From: Gnetum montanum
Taxonomy: Eukaryota; Streptophyta; Gnetopsida; Gnetales; Gnetaceae
DNA length: 64,000 nt
Reading direction: 5' to 3'
NCBI GenBank assembly: GCA_015680685.1
Contig: MNCI01008099.1
Location: 77,032 to 141,031 of the forward strand
Part shown: positions 1 to 12,703 of the stretch, piece by piece
How the letters are laid out: each line of letters opens with the position of its first letter
How positions within the stretch are numbered: position 1 is the first letter of the stretch
Notes under the pieces: model-generated
Databases searched by the model: none
What the model saw: the letters and a program-made list of their open reading frames with translations, nothing else
What the model was told of the DNA's origin: nothing
Made by a program: the position numbers and the translations under genes

Positions 1-702
1 TATGGTTTAGTCCAAAGTGAGGCATATGATTCTTGATGTTATTTTGGCCTTAGGTTGCTCCTAATGATAATAAATAAATCAATTATTTAACTAATTAGCA
101 ATAGAAAGTAAAGTCTAAACTATCCTATGGGTGATGAGTGTCTATGCCTAGCTTGTCCTACATGTCTTGAACTCATGTATCAACTACTGGGATTACCAAG
201 CACTATGCTACTAGGTGAACCAAGTAATAACACTACTGGGATTATGAAGCGAATACATGTTTATGCTCGAAAATGGTCACACTCATTCCACTAATTCATT
301 AACATGCATGGAAATGTAAATATTAACTAAGTACATGGCATATAAATTTCATTAAAGTAAATTTAATCTAAGTTAAAGTGCTACAATGAATAAGAATATA
401 TATCAATCATATTTTCATTCATGGAATGTGTCTAGGTACATTGCCACTCAAATAAGATACCATACAACTAACTGAGATTCACACTGCGGGCACTCACTAA
501 CTATTCTGTAAGATTATAGAGTAAATCTATAAGAGTTCGGCTACTCTATTGATCAAAGAATGATAATACATGGTAGGAGCACATGTATTTATAGACTTTA
601 ATGTGGAGCTACATTGATAGGGCCTCTTAAACATAGCAAACACTACATCAATGGGGCTGTGTCAATAGGGATCCATCAATGTGATACTTTGATGCTTCAT
701 CA
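1..702 (-). repeat. Athila-like LTR, cut by window edge
   Basis: On the minus strand this reads like the LTRs of element I. The block at 1-35 is the complement of CCTCACTTTGGACTAAA, found near the 3' end of those LTRs, and a TATAAATA box (plus-strand TATTTATA, 586-593) sits where theirs does. The minus-strand start TGATGAAGC at 702 fits the TGATGA start of the family. No polypurine tract lies just outside this end, so it is a 5' LTR or a solo LTR, not a 3' LTR. The rest lies left of the window. Confidence 0.7.
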
Positions 703-1773
703 AAGTGATATTGTATCTAAACCTTTGAACAATGATGATGAAGGGCTGTTCTAGGGAGGTGATAGATCCATGAAAAAATGATTTTTATTATTTGAATGGA
801 TTTCTAATTAGGGAGTTAGAAAAGCCTTTAAGAATGATGTCAAGATAGTTGATTAATAGCATGCATTTATTACAAAAGGTGATGATATGATTCATGCATT
901 CATAATTCCCATTATACTTAGTAAACTATGAAAGGAAAATTCCCTTGGAACTTGGGTAGGTAAAATTAATGGATTGATGGGATTAATAAGAAGATTAGCC
1001 ATAGAAATAGTAGAGCTATCTTCTTGTAATGTTGTGGCCTTACATGTTTGATTTTCATTCACTTGTAATCTAGAAGAGAGATCTTGAAGCAACAACATTA
1101 ACTTAAGAGGAACTTTAAGAATAGTTAACATAGTAGAATTACCTAAAATGAAGTTATGAATAGGCAAACTTGGCTAGGGAGGTACAATAGTGGACATGGA
1201 GAAAGAATGTAAAATATTATATATAGGCATTCGATGGAAAGATGAAAGGAATGGTAGTAAAATTTATAAATATTAGACTTGTGGTTCCAAGGATGATTAT
1301 TGAAAGATGCTAAGAAAGATTAAAATTTTGAGCTTATATAAAGGGTGCTAGGTTTATAGTGGATGTACTGGAAAATGAGCTATATATGTAAATGGTAATG
1401 TAATTGCCTATGTAGTGATGGTAGTTGGAGTAGTGGAAATAGATGCAACAAGAAAAGTGGTCTAATGAAAATACATGGAAAATAAATTAGAAGATTTAAT
1501 AAGGTTGACTTACTACAAAATTAGACTCTATGACTATGTGGTGTCTGAAGGAAATATATTTGTGGGTAGTGAAGAGTGAGAATTCTCATCTTTATCATTA
1601 TTATGGATGTTGATGCTACCACCCTAGCTTTTTTGATCTTGAAATTGATAATTCTTGTTGCTGAAGTTAATATTAGGATGTTCCATGAGATGATCCCCCA
1701 TAGCCTATGTTTGTTGAATTTCCATACTGGGCAACACCTAAATCTCATCCCTGATAGCTAAGTACTTTGCTAG
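703..1773. other. Unassigned AT-rich DNA
   Basis: No domain, LTR or RNA gene is recognised here. Short open frames exist (for example 892-1167 and 1521-1748, minus strand), but their composition is ordinary and no family motif is visible. It separates the LTR at 1-702 from element I, whose left target-site copy GCTAG is 1769-1773. Confidence 0.5.
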
Positions 1774-2645
1774 TGATGAGTCATGATTTGCCTATCTTGA
1801 CATTGGAGCCTTGACATATGATGAATCACAATTTTCTATTTATTCGAATGTCAGGGCCATGACATCATGTACATAACATTGGAGCTGATATGTGACGTTG
1901 GGTACCCGACATCAAGGTATATACTCTAACCTATAAATACAACACCTGGGATCCCATTTTGAGTTAGTTTTTAGTCAGAGTAGTGAAACTCTTGCCATTT
2001 ATTTTTCTTAGAGTTAGAATATTTTCTAAGTATATGCAAAAGGAGTCTAAGTGTGTATAGTTCTTTGTTTGAACATTGATGTATCCAAGAATAGCAGTGT
2101 GACAAGAATAAAATGAACTATTTTGATAATCCTTGCAACACTGAGAATAGATTACTATTTCCTCTAATGTACTTTACTTTCATGCTTTCAACTTAAATGC
2201 ATTTGAATTAAGAAATTTATTTCTAGTTGTTAATGAACACAAACAAAACCACTTCGAGCATACATATAGTACATGGTAATCCAATAACGCTTAACATTTG
2301 GTAGCCCAACAATGCTAGATGTGTTCAAGATGTGTCCAAGGCAGTGGGATAGTTACTTATGTTAGGTTAGTTTAGATCTTGTTTTACATCATTTATTAGT
2401 TTAATTAATTTATCTCTTTATCATCATTAGGATTAGCGTAGAAATTAGACCACATCATATGCCTCACTTTAGACTAAATCATATGTGATAAAGATACTGC
2501 TAGTCCAAGTGGGAAGACAAAAAATTGTGATCAGAGCATAATGATCTAGATGCAACAATTAGTCCCATCCATAGAATTTGACTAGATTGTGCTTGAATGC
2601 TTGTGATTCATATGGTTGAGCATAGGGGTACCTCACCACTCATCA
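1774..2645 (+). repeat. 5' LTR of element I
   Basis: 872 bp. A TATAAATA box at 1932-1939 marks the likely promoter, with U3 upstream. U3 holds repeated GACATTGGAGC/GACATC-like words and one near-palindromic GGGTACCCGACATC segment. The end is CACTCATCA at 2637-2645. It matches 7336-8219 over its whole length with scattered differences. Confidence 0.85.
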
Positions 2646-2665
2646 TTGGTGTTGTTGCCGAGGAT
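2646..2665 (+). promoter_or_regulatory. Primer binding site (tRNA-Asp type)
   Basis: TTGGTGTTGTTGCCGAGGAT lies directly after the LTR. Plant tRNA-Asp ends in the complement of TGGCGCCGTTGCCGGGGA, the primer site typical of Athila elements. This copy differs by transitions, as expected for an old insertion. Confidence 0.7.
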
Positions 2666-2771
2666 GGTCCTAGTTATCTAGATTAGTTATATTATACATG
2701 ATTACTATAAAAGGTATTAATGATATATCTTTAAAAAATTCTTAGCTCACACACACCATAAATCAAGAACA

Positions 2772-4330
2772 ATGTCTCTCTCACGTGGAAGTGACTATGC
2801 ACTATATAGCAAACACATTCATTGGAGAATAATGAGATATATGATGAAGGAGATTGGAGTGATCAACCTTATGCAAGGGTCTCTTATGATCATGACCACC
2901 TTGTTTACACTCAAAGACTACATTCACTAAGGCAAATTATCTTAGAGAAGATGATGTAGGTCCTAAACTAGGGAAGGCCTCAAGGCCTAAGACCTCCTTG
3001 AAACCTAGAAATGATAAACCAAAGGACTCCGAGGAATACCATAGAAGCCATGGAAATCCTTCTACTTCCTCATCTTCCTCTTCCCCCTTAACTTCTAGTT
3101 CTGACAATAGAGATAAGGCTCCAATAAAGGGTTGAACTAAAAATTGGAATTGAACCCATGAGAAAAGTCAAAGAAGTCACCATGAACATAGAGATTTCCC
3201 TTACAATTAGTTTGATGATGATGAACCACTATTGGCCACTAAGAACCTAATGCATATCATAGAGTCCATTAAGATATCTCGTAGGCATCACAAAAAGAGT
3301 TAACTACTTAAGATTGACATGAATAATATCCCAAAAGTTTTAGGAGGCTATGATGTAGATCCATAACATCATTTACAAGCCTTCCATGATGCCTATGCTA
3401 ACTATAACATTGAAAGTGAATGGAACAAGCTTAGGATCTTTCCTAGGATACTAATGGATAGAGCTAAAGTGTGGTATAGTTCGTTGAGACCAAACTCCAT
3501 TCAATGATGGTCTACAATGTTAGAACTTGTTAACAAGAGATACCAAACCTATAAAAGAGTGTCCAATTTGAGATGAAAAATCCAAGAGTGGAAACAAGAA
3601 CAACATGAACCCTTGGACATGGCCTTAGATAGATATTTTGCCTTACTGAATCGATGCCTAGGTCATGGTTTCTCTAAGGAAGAGCAACTTTACCATATCC
3701 TAGATGGTCTTCACAATGAAACAAGGGTGACCCTTGGGATGTGTGCCCTAGGGCAATTATATGAGCTTCAAGTGCATTAGATCAAAGAGATAATAGAGTG
3801 TGTAGCAAAAGAAGAAGGAGATATATGTAAGTGGAATGTCGAGAAATCTCAATGGGACCCAACTCTTTAATTAATGGAGGTTCAAATTTATGGTAAGAAA
3901 AATGAAACCACTCTCAATAAGGTGATCCCACACAAACCTTACCAATGAAGGAGTTTATTGATGATCTAGAAGCAAAGTTTAATAGGATGTCCAAATGGAT
4001 ATATGAAAAAATTTCAACTCTCATTAATACAGTTGAGTAGAGGATCATGCAAAATAAGCTAGGAAATCATACTAAATAGAGGATGCAAAACCAAGAAATA
4101 GCCAAGAACATTTTTTGGCAAATGGAGAAAATGGCTAAAGAAAGTGAGGCTAAAGAATCCACCACAAATGAAGATGATATATGAGAACTATGCATATATG
4201 ACCATCCAAAGGGCCAATGCCCCATATTGTTGCATCTACAGGAGTATTGGGTAGATGCCTTAAATATGAAGTTTTTGCAAAAGCACGTGTCTAGGAGACT
4301 TCCTCTCCCACAAGATAATTTTAGATAGTC
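2772..4330 (+). pseudogene. gag: Athila-like gag, broken
   Basis: Encodes the remains of a retrotransposon capsid protein. A likely start at 2772 leads into a poorly conserved N-terminal part with a serine-rich stretch near 3060-3110. From 3319 one frame runs to about 3870 and reads as a capsid domain: AKVWYSSL near 3465, then EQHEPLDMALDRYFALLNRC and a YHILDGLHNETR block near 3700. The same block occurs in element IV and, on the minus strand, in III. Stops TAA, TGA, TGA and TAG interrupt that frame without shifting it; later parts are shifted. A nucleic-acid-binding segment reading YDHPKGQCP lies near 4195-4225. Confidence 0.75.
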
Positions 4331-5216
4331 CCACAACCAATCATACCATCCTACAGGGACTTATTACCAACCTCAACATGGTCCTCAACCCCAATGGCAA
4401 CACCGACAATTGTGGGGGAGGCCACCACCAAATCAGCCATACCCACCAAAAATGCATGACTACTATGTTCAACACCCTATTTATCCAACTAGTTCTACAT
4501 CCTCTACTTCTAATTGCCACTACCACTATCTCGAGTACCATCAACATAGGACATTCCCTGAAGGATCACCACCTTGTGCTACTTACCATCCAACTTACCC
4601 TTGATATTTTCATAATTCACCTCCTCCAATGCCATCACTAGTAACTCAGGAAGGTTTAGCACCACAGTATCAAGAAATGAGTGCCATTTGTGCTACAAAT
4701 GTGCATGGACATGCTGACACCAGTGGATCCCAACCGTAACATTGGAAACATCCCTTTTAGAGGAAAGACCATAAGCTGAAGTAAACCACATATGAACCCA
4801 TTGCATCATCTGAGCTAGCACAAGGCCAACCTAGTGCACCACCATTCTCATCTAAACCACCATCCTTTGACAATACACAAGGAACACCATCTGTCCATAC
4901 TTCAATCCCACATCCAACCAATGAATCTACAAATGTGAGGAGACAAATGAATCCATGCATATCATCTCATACTCAAGGGTGCAATAGTAGGCTATTTATC
5001 CATAATTTTAGCATGCTTGATATCCCAATCCACCATAAATATAACAATCAGGTGTGTGACCAATTTTTTTACCTAGCCAACACACAACCAATAGACACCC
5101 AGTGGCTAGGGTATGAAAGGTTCCCAACGTTTCATACATGCATGGAGGCTATTTATACACTTATTAATCCTTGTGATGGCCAAATATTTAGTTGTGGGGG
5201 TTACTCCCCATTCTAG
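4331..5216 (+). pseudogene. Pro/Gln/His-rich gag tail
   Basis: Low-complexity coding remains after the gag zinc-finger-like segment, rich in Pro, Gln, His and Tyr (4378-4730), in the position of the proline-rich tail after gag in element IV (56530-56900). The open frame 4935-5216 shows no protease motif, although protease follows directly in III and IV. The protease has been lost or was never present. Confidence 0.5.
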
Positions 5217-7320
5217 TCTTTAGGATTCTTAAGTATTTTTCATCTTTTTATTTTACAAGTTTTTGTTTTACACATTCTTTATTTTACATCTTCTTGTTTT
5301 CATGTTATTAATCTTTTCTAATTTTTGTTTTACACCATTGTTAGTACATTTGCTATTTCTTGAATATTTTACACCTTCTTTTATATTTTCTTTTATTTTG
5401 GTGTGATTTTCTAACTTTTTGTTAATAAGTGCGAGGTACAATGGTAATTCATTGATTGATGTTGGTATGTACTATTTTTGTTATTTGACTGTTGGTGTCT
5501 AGTTTTTGGGTTTGAATTTCATTATGGATGATTAGGACATGATTTCTTTTTCATGCAATAGGCAATGAATCCACAACATCCACCCATCCACAAACTCTAT
5601 GGTTTTCTTTGTTTTGGAAATGTGTAGTCCCTTTTCACTAATAAAACTTTAATAAATTTGTGACTTTGGTAGTTTTTGAAATTGGAAAGGATTCAAAAGC
5701 TTGAATAGGATATGGCTTCAAGGGGATTCAGTATTCTTTGTGCATTTTTATTTGCTTGGGTGCATGTGTGTTTTCATGGATTTCTTACCATTTTGTGTCA
5801 ACCAATAAAAGGAAGTTGAATAAGTCCTTGCATGGTGTGATTATAATAAAAAAAAATGATAAGAATTCAAAGCATGCCCCTTGGACAAAATAAATGCATG
5901 TGTCCTTCCATGGTGTGGTTCTCATCAACAAAAAAATGATGAGAATTCAAAGCACATCCCTTGGATAAAATAAATGCATGCATCATTAAATGGTGTGGTT
6001 ATCATAAAAAAAATGATGAGGATTCAAAGCACATCCCCTAAACAACATAAATGCATGTACCTTTGCATGGTGTGATACCCATTTTAAAAACACAAAAAAA
6101 TGATCGAAATTCAAAGCACATCCCTTAGATCAAATAAATGGGCTATAAGCACTGGTTAGGGGACTAGAAAGACATGTACCCATGCCTGAAGGTCCCCTCC
6201 AACTATGACTCTTCCTCACTTCCTACTTATCTTTTCTTCTCTAATAAGAAGTACTGGTTGTTCTATGGGAGCACTCTTGTGTCTTAGGGAGTGGATTGGT
6301 CTTAGAATGTTGATGCAAAGTCACTGAACGTGGTTGGTCTTGGGCTGGACTAAGGATGGATCCTATCAAGTCATTTAACCACAAACTCCATAAGGGAATT
6401 CATGTGACCTTAATTAGGAAAACCATTCCACTCTCTCTCATCCATCTATGCTTTTCATATCTGACTTCATTGCCAATTTCATATTCTTGATTTTATGTCT
6501 TGGTTTGATGTGTCAAAATTCTTAGTTAGTTTCTTCTAGATTTTTGTACTTAACCTTCCATAACCATTAATCATCCACGAAGCCCATAGACTATTTGGTA
6601 TGAATTTATGCAAGAGCATAAAATTCCTATGCCTACTTTGGGAAGGACCAACTTGCATATCTTTTGGTTGGGTTAGTTAAGTTCTTACAATCAAATCTTT
6701 TTGTTTACCCCATCAATGACATCCAATTGTGCACATCTTCACAAAATTTTTTAGTGAACTTTTATTTTTATTTTTGTGAATTATTAAACTCTCTTCAAAT
6801 ATTTTCTTATGTTAAACTTTTTCAAATTTAATGGACCACTTATCTATTTCACCCTATTTATTAGCCTTCTCGCTAACACTACTAAAGGAATCAATCTACC
6901 ATAGTCACAACCTAGCTAAGTGTAACCACCAAAGAGACAAGGTACTTAATAGCTATGTATTACATCTTACATACTAATTCATGATTCTATTGTGATTCTA
7001 GCATGGACTGAAAGTGGGACTATCTTCACCAAGGATGATGTAGTAACACCTTGTGATGAGGATCATTCATGATTGTTGGATCTTCTATCTCTCTCTTCGA
7101 CTACCAAGAGGTGTTGGATGAGAGTTTTTTTTTCCAGGATGTTCATTTCTCTTATCATGAACACCCAATTTTGGAAAGCTTGTAACTCCATATACTTGGG
7201 CACTCAGTGTCTATCTATTTTACCTAAGTTAGTTTCTATGTTAGTCAATAATCCAATACCTACCCAATATTTTTTAAAAACTTGTTTCTCGTTTTGTTTA
7301 ACTTAAGGACAAGTTTTCTT
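5217..7320 (+). other. Long 3' non-coding region of element I
   Basis: About 2.1 kb between the last coding remains and the polypurine tract. It starts with a pyrimidine-rich stretch of degenerate TTTTGTTTTACA words (5236-5350) and carries the 78-bp tandem repeat at 5825-6139. Blocks near 6140-6440 recur on the minus strand of III (about 46690 down to 46420) and in IV near 58790. In Athila elements this is where an env-like frame lies, but none is recognisable; the frame 7073-7306 is short and has no motif. Confidence 0.6.
5825..6139 (+). repeat. 78-bp tandem repeat, 4 copies
   Basis: Four head-to-tail copies start near 5825, 5903, 5982 and 6060. Each reads CATGGTGTG, then an A-run, then ATGATRAGAATTCAAAGCA and an AAATAAATGCATG-like end. 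The copies differ mainly in the A-run. Elements III and IV have a single version of this module. Confidence 0.85.
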
Positions 7321-7321
7321 T

Positions 7322-7335
7322 CAATCATGGGGGTA
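7322..7335 (+). promoter_or_regulatory. Polypurine tract of element I
   Basis: CAATCATGGGGGTA abuts the 3' LTR. Equivalent tracts stand before the 3' LTRs of III and IV, and before the old LTR at 10841. It would prime plus-strand DNA synthesis. Confidence 0.7.
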
Positions 7336-8219
7336 TGATGAGTCATGATGTTCCGATCTTGATATTAGAGCCTTGACATTAGAGCCTTAACAATTGATGA
7401 ATCATTGTTTTCTTTCTACTCTGATGTTAGGTACATGATGTTAGGGCACATGACATCACAGCCTAGATGCGACATCGGGTACCTGACATTGGGGTATATA
7501 CTTTGACCTATAAATATAATGCCTAGGCTTCTCTTTTGAGTTAGTTTCAAGTTAGTTTTTAGTTAGAGTAGTGAAGCTCTTGCCATTTATTTTCCTTAGA
7601 GTTAGAATACTTTCTGAGTGTTTGCAGAAGAAGTCTAAGTGTGTATGATTCTTTGTTTGAACACTGATGTACCTGAGCACAACAGTGTGATAGGAATAAA
7701 ATGAACTCTATTGACAATCCTTGTAGCACTAAGAATGGATTACTATTTCCTTTAATGCACTTTACTTTCATGCTTTCAACTTAAATTCATTTGAATTAAG
7801 TAATTTATTTCTAGTAATTTATTTCCACTTCAAGCATACATATAGTACTTGGTACCTAACAATGCTTAACATTTGGTAGGTAGTAGTGTTATGTGTGTTC
7901 AGGATGTGTCCAAAAAAGTGGGGTGGTTACTTGTGTCAAGCTAGTTTAGATCTTGTTTTACATCATTTATTAGCTTAATTAATTTATCTCTTTATTTTCA
8001 TGAGGAGTAACATAAAAATTATACCACATAATATGCCTCACTTTGGACTAAACCACATGTGATAAAGATACCACTAGTCCAAGTGGGAAGACAACAAACT
8101 ACAATTAGAGCATAATGATCTAGATGCCACAACTAGTCCCATCCATAGAATTCGACTAGATCATGCATGAACGCTTGTGATTCATATGGTTGAGCATAGG
8201 GGTACCTTGCCGCTCATCA
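7336..8219 (+). repeat. 3' LTR of element I
   Basis: 884 bp, pairing with 1774-2645. TATAAATA box at 7509-7516; ends CGCTCATCA. Followed by ACTAG, the right target-site copy. Confidence 0.85.
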
Positions 8220-10840
8220 ACTAGCATTACCTATTTAAACTAGTTAAGCTTAATGAGCTGGTTAATTAGATAAGAATGATTCTAGGCCATTAACTATTTA
8301 TATGTTGTCATCCTTCTTAGCTTACTTTCAAGAAAAAGTTAGGCTTAACTATTTCTTCATGCATGCAACCTTGTAATCATGTTGATATATGGATGTCAAG
8401 ATCACTTATACCTTTTGTATCTCCATCAATCTATTAATTTTTGAGTTATAAAAAGAGTTGGAATCTTGACCAAACATAATATCAAATAGTGTCTCTACAC
8501 ACACTTAGAAATAAAATTCAAGTACCAAGTGAAAAATAAACTAAGAAAAAGTGCTAAAATTGTGCAAAATTCTAAATGTTAGAGATGATCTATAAGCTCT
8601 AGGCAATAGGTTTGTGACATTAAAAAAAAACCTATTAGTCCTCCTAGTCCCAATAATGCTGTTTTCAAATCTCTTAGAAACACCTTCATAAAATTAAGTA
8701 TAAAATGTGTTATTCATGGCTACAAATGGTCTTCAATTTGATATAACCTTTGAGAAATCAATAATTATGACATGATGGCATATGAATTTCTAATTAAATA
8801 TGGAATTATCCTACCATCTATGAATTAGGAATGGTAGGAAAATGATGAAAAAATAATAAATCTAAGTAATAAACTTGATTATGATAGTCAATGCAGATAA
8901 AATCTAAGTATGGAAATGGATTATATAGTGATGTGAAATAAAATCCAAGTATGGAAAAGTGAATAAATAAGCATAAAATTCATAAAAGTTGGAGAACTTG
9001 ATATGTGGGAAAGGGTCTTGGTTTCCTTTCCCAATAGCAAAAATGCTTAATTAGATGAATGGAAAGTATTTGTCTCCTATGGAAGGCTAAAGCTACAAGT
9101 GTTGGTGAAAAACATAAGGGAGATAACATTGATAATAAAATCTTAGTTTATAAGAAAAATGTGAATTTTAATATTCAACTTGAACTATTGGAAGATGTAG
9201 ATACAAGTAGGAAAGTGTTAGGCATAGTCTAGAATTGATTTGGAGCCAAAATGAGCTATTTTGACCATATGGCAAGTGATATTGGAGCTGAAAAAACTCC
9301 AACTTTGGAACCAATGATATTCATGTTGAAAAAATTCTAAATTTGGGACTAGTGATATTGATGCTAAAAAAATTCTAACTCTAGGATAGTGATACTTATG
9401 TTGCAAAATTCTAACTCTAGGATAATAATGTGAGAACTACCAAACTAATGTTAACACTAATTTTAGCATTAGTGCTTAGGTTGTGGAGGACTTAGACATT
9501 AAATTAAGCTTGTAGACTACTAGGAAGAGGTATGAAGACCATGTAGCACATGGGGGATGTTGTAAAGATAGATGCTCATGCTTTTGATCTCTTAAAATTC
9601 AAAAACATTCTCTATATATCAAGAAACTAGCCCTAAATTTGAATTTTGACCTAGTATTTATATGCTTAGGATTTTTTGGAGTCAAGTGGAGTTAACTTGA
9701 AGTTTGTTTTTGGACACTATGACTTGGAAGATTAGATAATGTAGGTTACATTAGAGTAGTGTCATCAAGAAGATACAAAATTTTCTTAGTATTCTTCATA
9801 CTATAATTCCAATCCTACAAGATAATTTTTGACACCCGAACTAATGCCAAATTATGCCATGATAGTACCTATAGGATGTTGAGAAGCTTGCAAACTTGGG
9901 AAATAACATCAATTGATGAGCTTGATGAATTTTCTTAATGTTGATGCTATCATGGTGATGCTAGTGCTGGAATTAGTGTCACCTAGTTAAAATTAATGTT
10001 AGAATTAGTATTAACCTTCCAAACTACCTCCAAACTTCTCAAATTTATGCTTTAATGTCTTAGAAATGATGTTGATTAATTCTTGAAAAGCTTAAGAGGT
10101 CACAAATAGAGTCAAAAGGTTAATTCTTGTAGATGGAAAGTGATGTGTATGAGATCATCCTAGTGATGTAGGTATTAATGCTCAACATCAACATCACCAT
10201 GAGACTTAGAAAAGGTTTACACCTTGGGCCTGGGATAAACATGCCAAAGTGCTAAATTTTGGTATCTACCATGTCAAGACTAATGTATAAGAATCGTTCA
10301 AGTCTATGAAGTTAACACTATCGTTGAAGAGTAGATTTGGTATAGGTGACATGGGAATGATGGTTCAAGAGTGATTTTGATACTACAATAGTGTCACCTA
10401 TAATACTTAGAAGAATTTTATCCTTGAATTTTCTAGGATCACCAAAATTGATGCTCATACACTAGGTCATTTACTAGAATGGTTCTTTAAGGCCTTTAGA
10501 GGTTGCAAATATATTTTGTAATGCTATTTATTGGCTATTATGATGTTTAAAATTGGATGAAAGTATGTTAAAATAATACTTAGTCTTAATCACTAGTGCA
10601 GCAACAAAGTGGATACAAAAAGGAATATACCTTAGATAGTTTTGTACATTCTACGAAAACTTTTCATAAGGATAAATGTATATAAATTTTATTGTTTACT
10701 AAATTTTCAAATACTCAAATAAATTTTTTAATATAATAATTAAGTTATTTAGTCAGTTAAGTATGCTTCTATATTGTATAAACAAACTCTATTCCAATTT
10801 TATTAAATTGAAAATGATTTTTTAGTTAATCATGGAGGTA
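8220..10840. other. Unassigned AT-rich DNA with short repeats
   Basis: No gene or domain recognised. It holds a 38-bp minisatellite at 9278-9430, and from 9430 to 10480 a stretch in which words built on GATGCTA, TTAGTGTTAAC and ATTAATGTT recur irregularly. The last 20-30 bp resemble the end of an Athila-like interior, with a CATGGAGGTA tract before the LTR at 10841, so part may be a decayed interior. Confidence 0.4.
9278..9430 (+). repeat. 38-bp minisatellite, 4 copies
   Basis: Imperfect copies begin near 9279, 9317, 9353 and 9390, each reading GATATTSATGYTGAAAAAAT followed by TCYAACTYTRGGA. It stands alone in DNA with no recognised element. Confidence 0.7.
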
Positions 10841-11695
10841 TGATGAATAACTATTTGATTGAATATGTTGACATAACTATGTTAATACATTAGCATCAAT
10901 GTAGAGGTTTTTGTGTTGAGGTAATACTAATAAATGCCTATATAAATTCATTGCCAATCACATTTATATCACCTTTTTGTCATTAATTATAGCTAGAATC
11001 TATTATTTTATTCTCCTAGTAGTTAGAACACTGAATGAGTACCCATAGTATGTAGTTAAATTAATTAATGGAATCTTATTTAAGTGATCATATACTTGGA
11101 CACATATTCATGAATGGGAATAAGATTAAGATTGATTTATATTTGTTATAATAATTTGACTTAGCTTATTATTTTTTTAATTTTAATTTACTTCTATTGT
11201 TATTTCCATGTATGCACTTAGATTAACCTGTAAATTCCAAACACATGGTACTTATGGTAGAATAAGTATGATTGGCTTTGGCCATAACACGTATTTTTTT
11301 TGGTAATTCCAACAATTCTCTTAATTGATGCATCTAATAGTAATCACTTAGTAACCTAGTAGTAATTATGTGAGTCTAGGATGTATATTATAAATCAAGA
11401 ACAGATAATTATTATCTATGATAGCTTAGATCTTAATTTTTTCACTAAATTAAATAGATTATATGCTAATATTTTAATTTGACCCAAGTAACATCAATAC
11501 CATATATGTTAGTTATACTTAACCATATACCCTATGGGCCACACAAGTATAAAGTATAATTAGGAAGAGAATGATCCACGATCATATTTAACTATCTAGA
11601 TATAACATTAGTTTGGTTTATGAATTATGATCATGTCACTTGTGTATGCTTATGATTTGTATGATTAGGCATTAATACTACTCTACCACTAATTA
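10841..11695 (+). repeat. Very old Athila-like LTR
   Basis: A CATGGAGGTA tract at 10831-10840 is followed by TGATGAATAA, the junction seen at polypurine tract and 3' LTR elsewhere in the window. Inside are a TATATAAAT box near 10940, an AGTTAGAACACTGAATGAGT block matching the R region of element I, and an end reading CTCTACCACTAATTA against CCTCACCACTCATCA. The 855-bp length fits the family. The left edge of the segmental duplication (about 11438) falls inside it. Confidence 0.65.
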
Positions 11696-11726
11696 AAAAT
11701 GGACATTGAATGCCCAAGTTATGATA

Positions 11727-11930
11727 ATTCTAATTCCCACAGATGTTAAAGCCTTTTTTAAGGTAGGAAATTAAAAACTAATTTTTGGGGTCTCATACAC
11801 CAAACTTGAATTCATTATCATATCTAAAAGGTTAAATTCTAATAAAAATGATTATTTGTTTGCTAAACATAACTTGCAGAATAAAAAGCTATGGGATTTC
11901 AAAGTTAAAAAATATAGGCATGAATTTTGA
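11727..11930 (+). pseudogene. Unknown frame relic, copy A
   Basis: Reads in one frame with a single TAA and ends TGA at 11928. The product resembles that of 23280-23488 in copy B (shared segments FGVSYTK, KRLNSNKN and NKKLW.FKVKKY.HEF). I do not recognise the family. It may be a transposon or host gene fragment duplicated with the segment. Confidence 0.35.
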
Positions 11931-12587
11931 GACATCTAAAGAGCTTTTAAGTGGTTATCCATTCTAATACTACTCCAAGACTAATACAATTAACTTTCTA
12001 GTTCTTAGACATGTTGTTACCATTCAATCCATTTTTAATGTTAATCATAATTTGAAATGTATGCATATTTGAATTCAAATATGTGAAGGAATTTTTCCAT
12101 GTAGATCATCAATGTCCATAGATGTTGGGCCCAGTACAACTCACTATTATATGCAATGTTTACTAGCATTGGAATTAATTCAAACCACTAATGTTTGTAT
12201 TGTTTATAGGAGTTGCTAGTCCCTATTGTTAAAGAATATAGAATCAACAATAGAAAATGTAGTGAATAATATGACATTAGAAGCATGTGAAATAAAGAGT
12301 TGATAAATGAAGAAAAATTAATGGAAATTTAAACAAATAGAAGGTGAACAGTAGAGGTAAGAGAGAGAAACAAGCAAGATAGCATGCAATTAACATGATG
12401 GTTGGGGGAAGTTTCGTTTCTTTTTTCCATTTATTCAAGGGCTAGCAAGCCAAAGATTGGCTTGGGGGGCCATGTTAACATGTGACCTTATCAAGCTCAT
12501 GCATGAAAAGATGTCACCCTTAATAATAGATTTTTTTTTAAATTCAAAATTATAAAATTTATATATTAAATTTGTTGTTAGCAATAG

Positions 12588-12685
12588 CACAACTAGTGGT
12601 ATGGCCTAGTTAGCTAGTGTAATAAACATAAAGAATATTACTTGAGAAGTTAGAGGTCATGGATTTAACTCCATTCTCCAAAATG
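12588..12685 (+). repeat. tRNA-derived SINE-like piece, copy A
   Basis: GTGGTATGGCCTAGTTAGCTAG (12596-12617) resembles a pol III A box and GGATTTAACTCC (12661-12672) a decayed B box, about 60 bp apart. The tRNA-like order and the copy in segment B support the call. Only one insertion event is represented. Confidence 0.4.
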
Positions 12686-12703
12686 TTTTAAATGAAATAA
12701 TGG

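Larger units (their letters stand above)
1774..8219 (+). mobile_element. Athila-like Ty3/gypsy element I, gag-only
   Basis: A complete LTR-to-LTR element of 6446 bp. The two LTRs align along their length, begin TGATGAGTCATGAT and end CTCATCA. The 5-bp flanks are GCTAG and ACTAG, a target duplication with one mismatch. A primer site of tRNA-Asp type follows the 5' LTR and a polypurine tract precedes the 3' LTR. The interior holds a broken gag and about 2.1 kb of non-coding DNA. No protease, RT, RNase H or integrase is seen, so the element is non-autonomous by structure. Its interior is related to elements III (minus strand) and IV. Confidence 0.85.

Noticed and set aside
4378-4641. Overlapping frames in the proline-rich region of element I as separate genes
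   Set aside because: They are shifted pieces of the gag tail.
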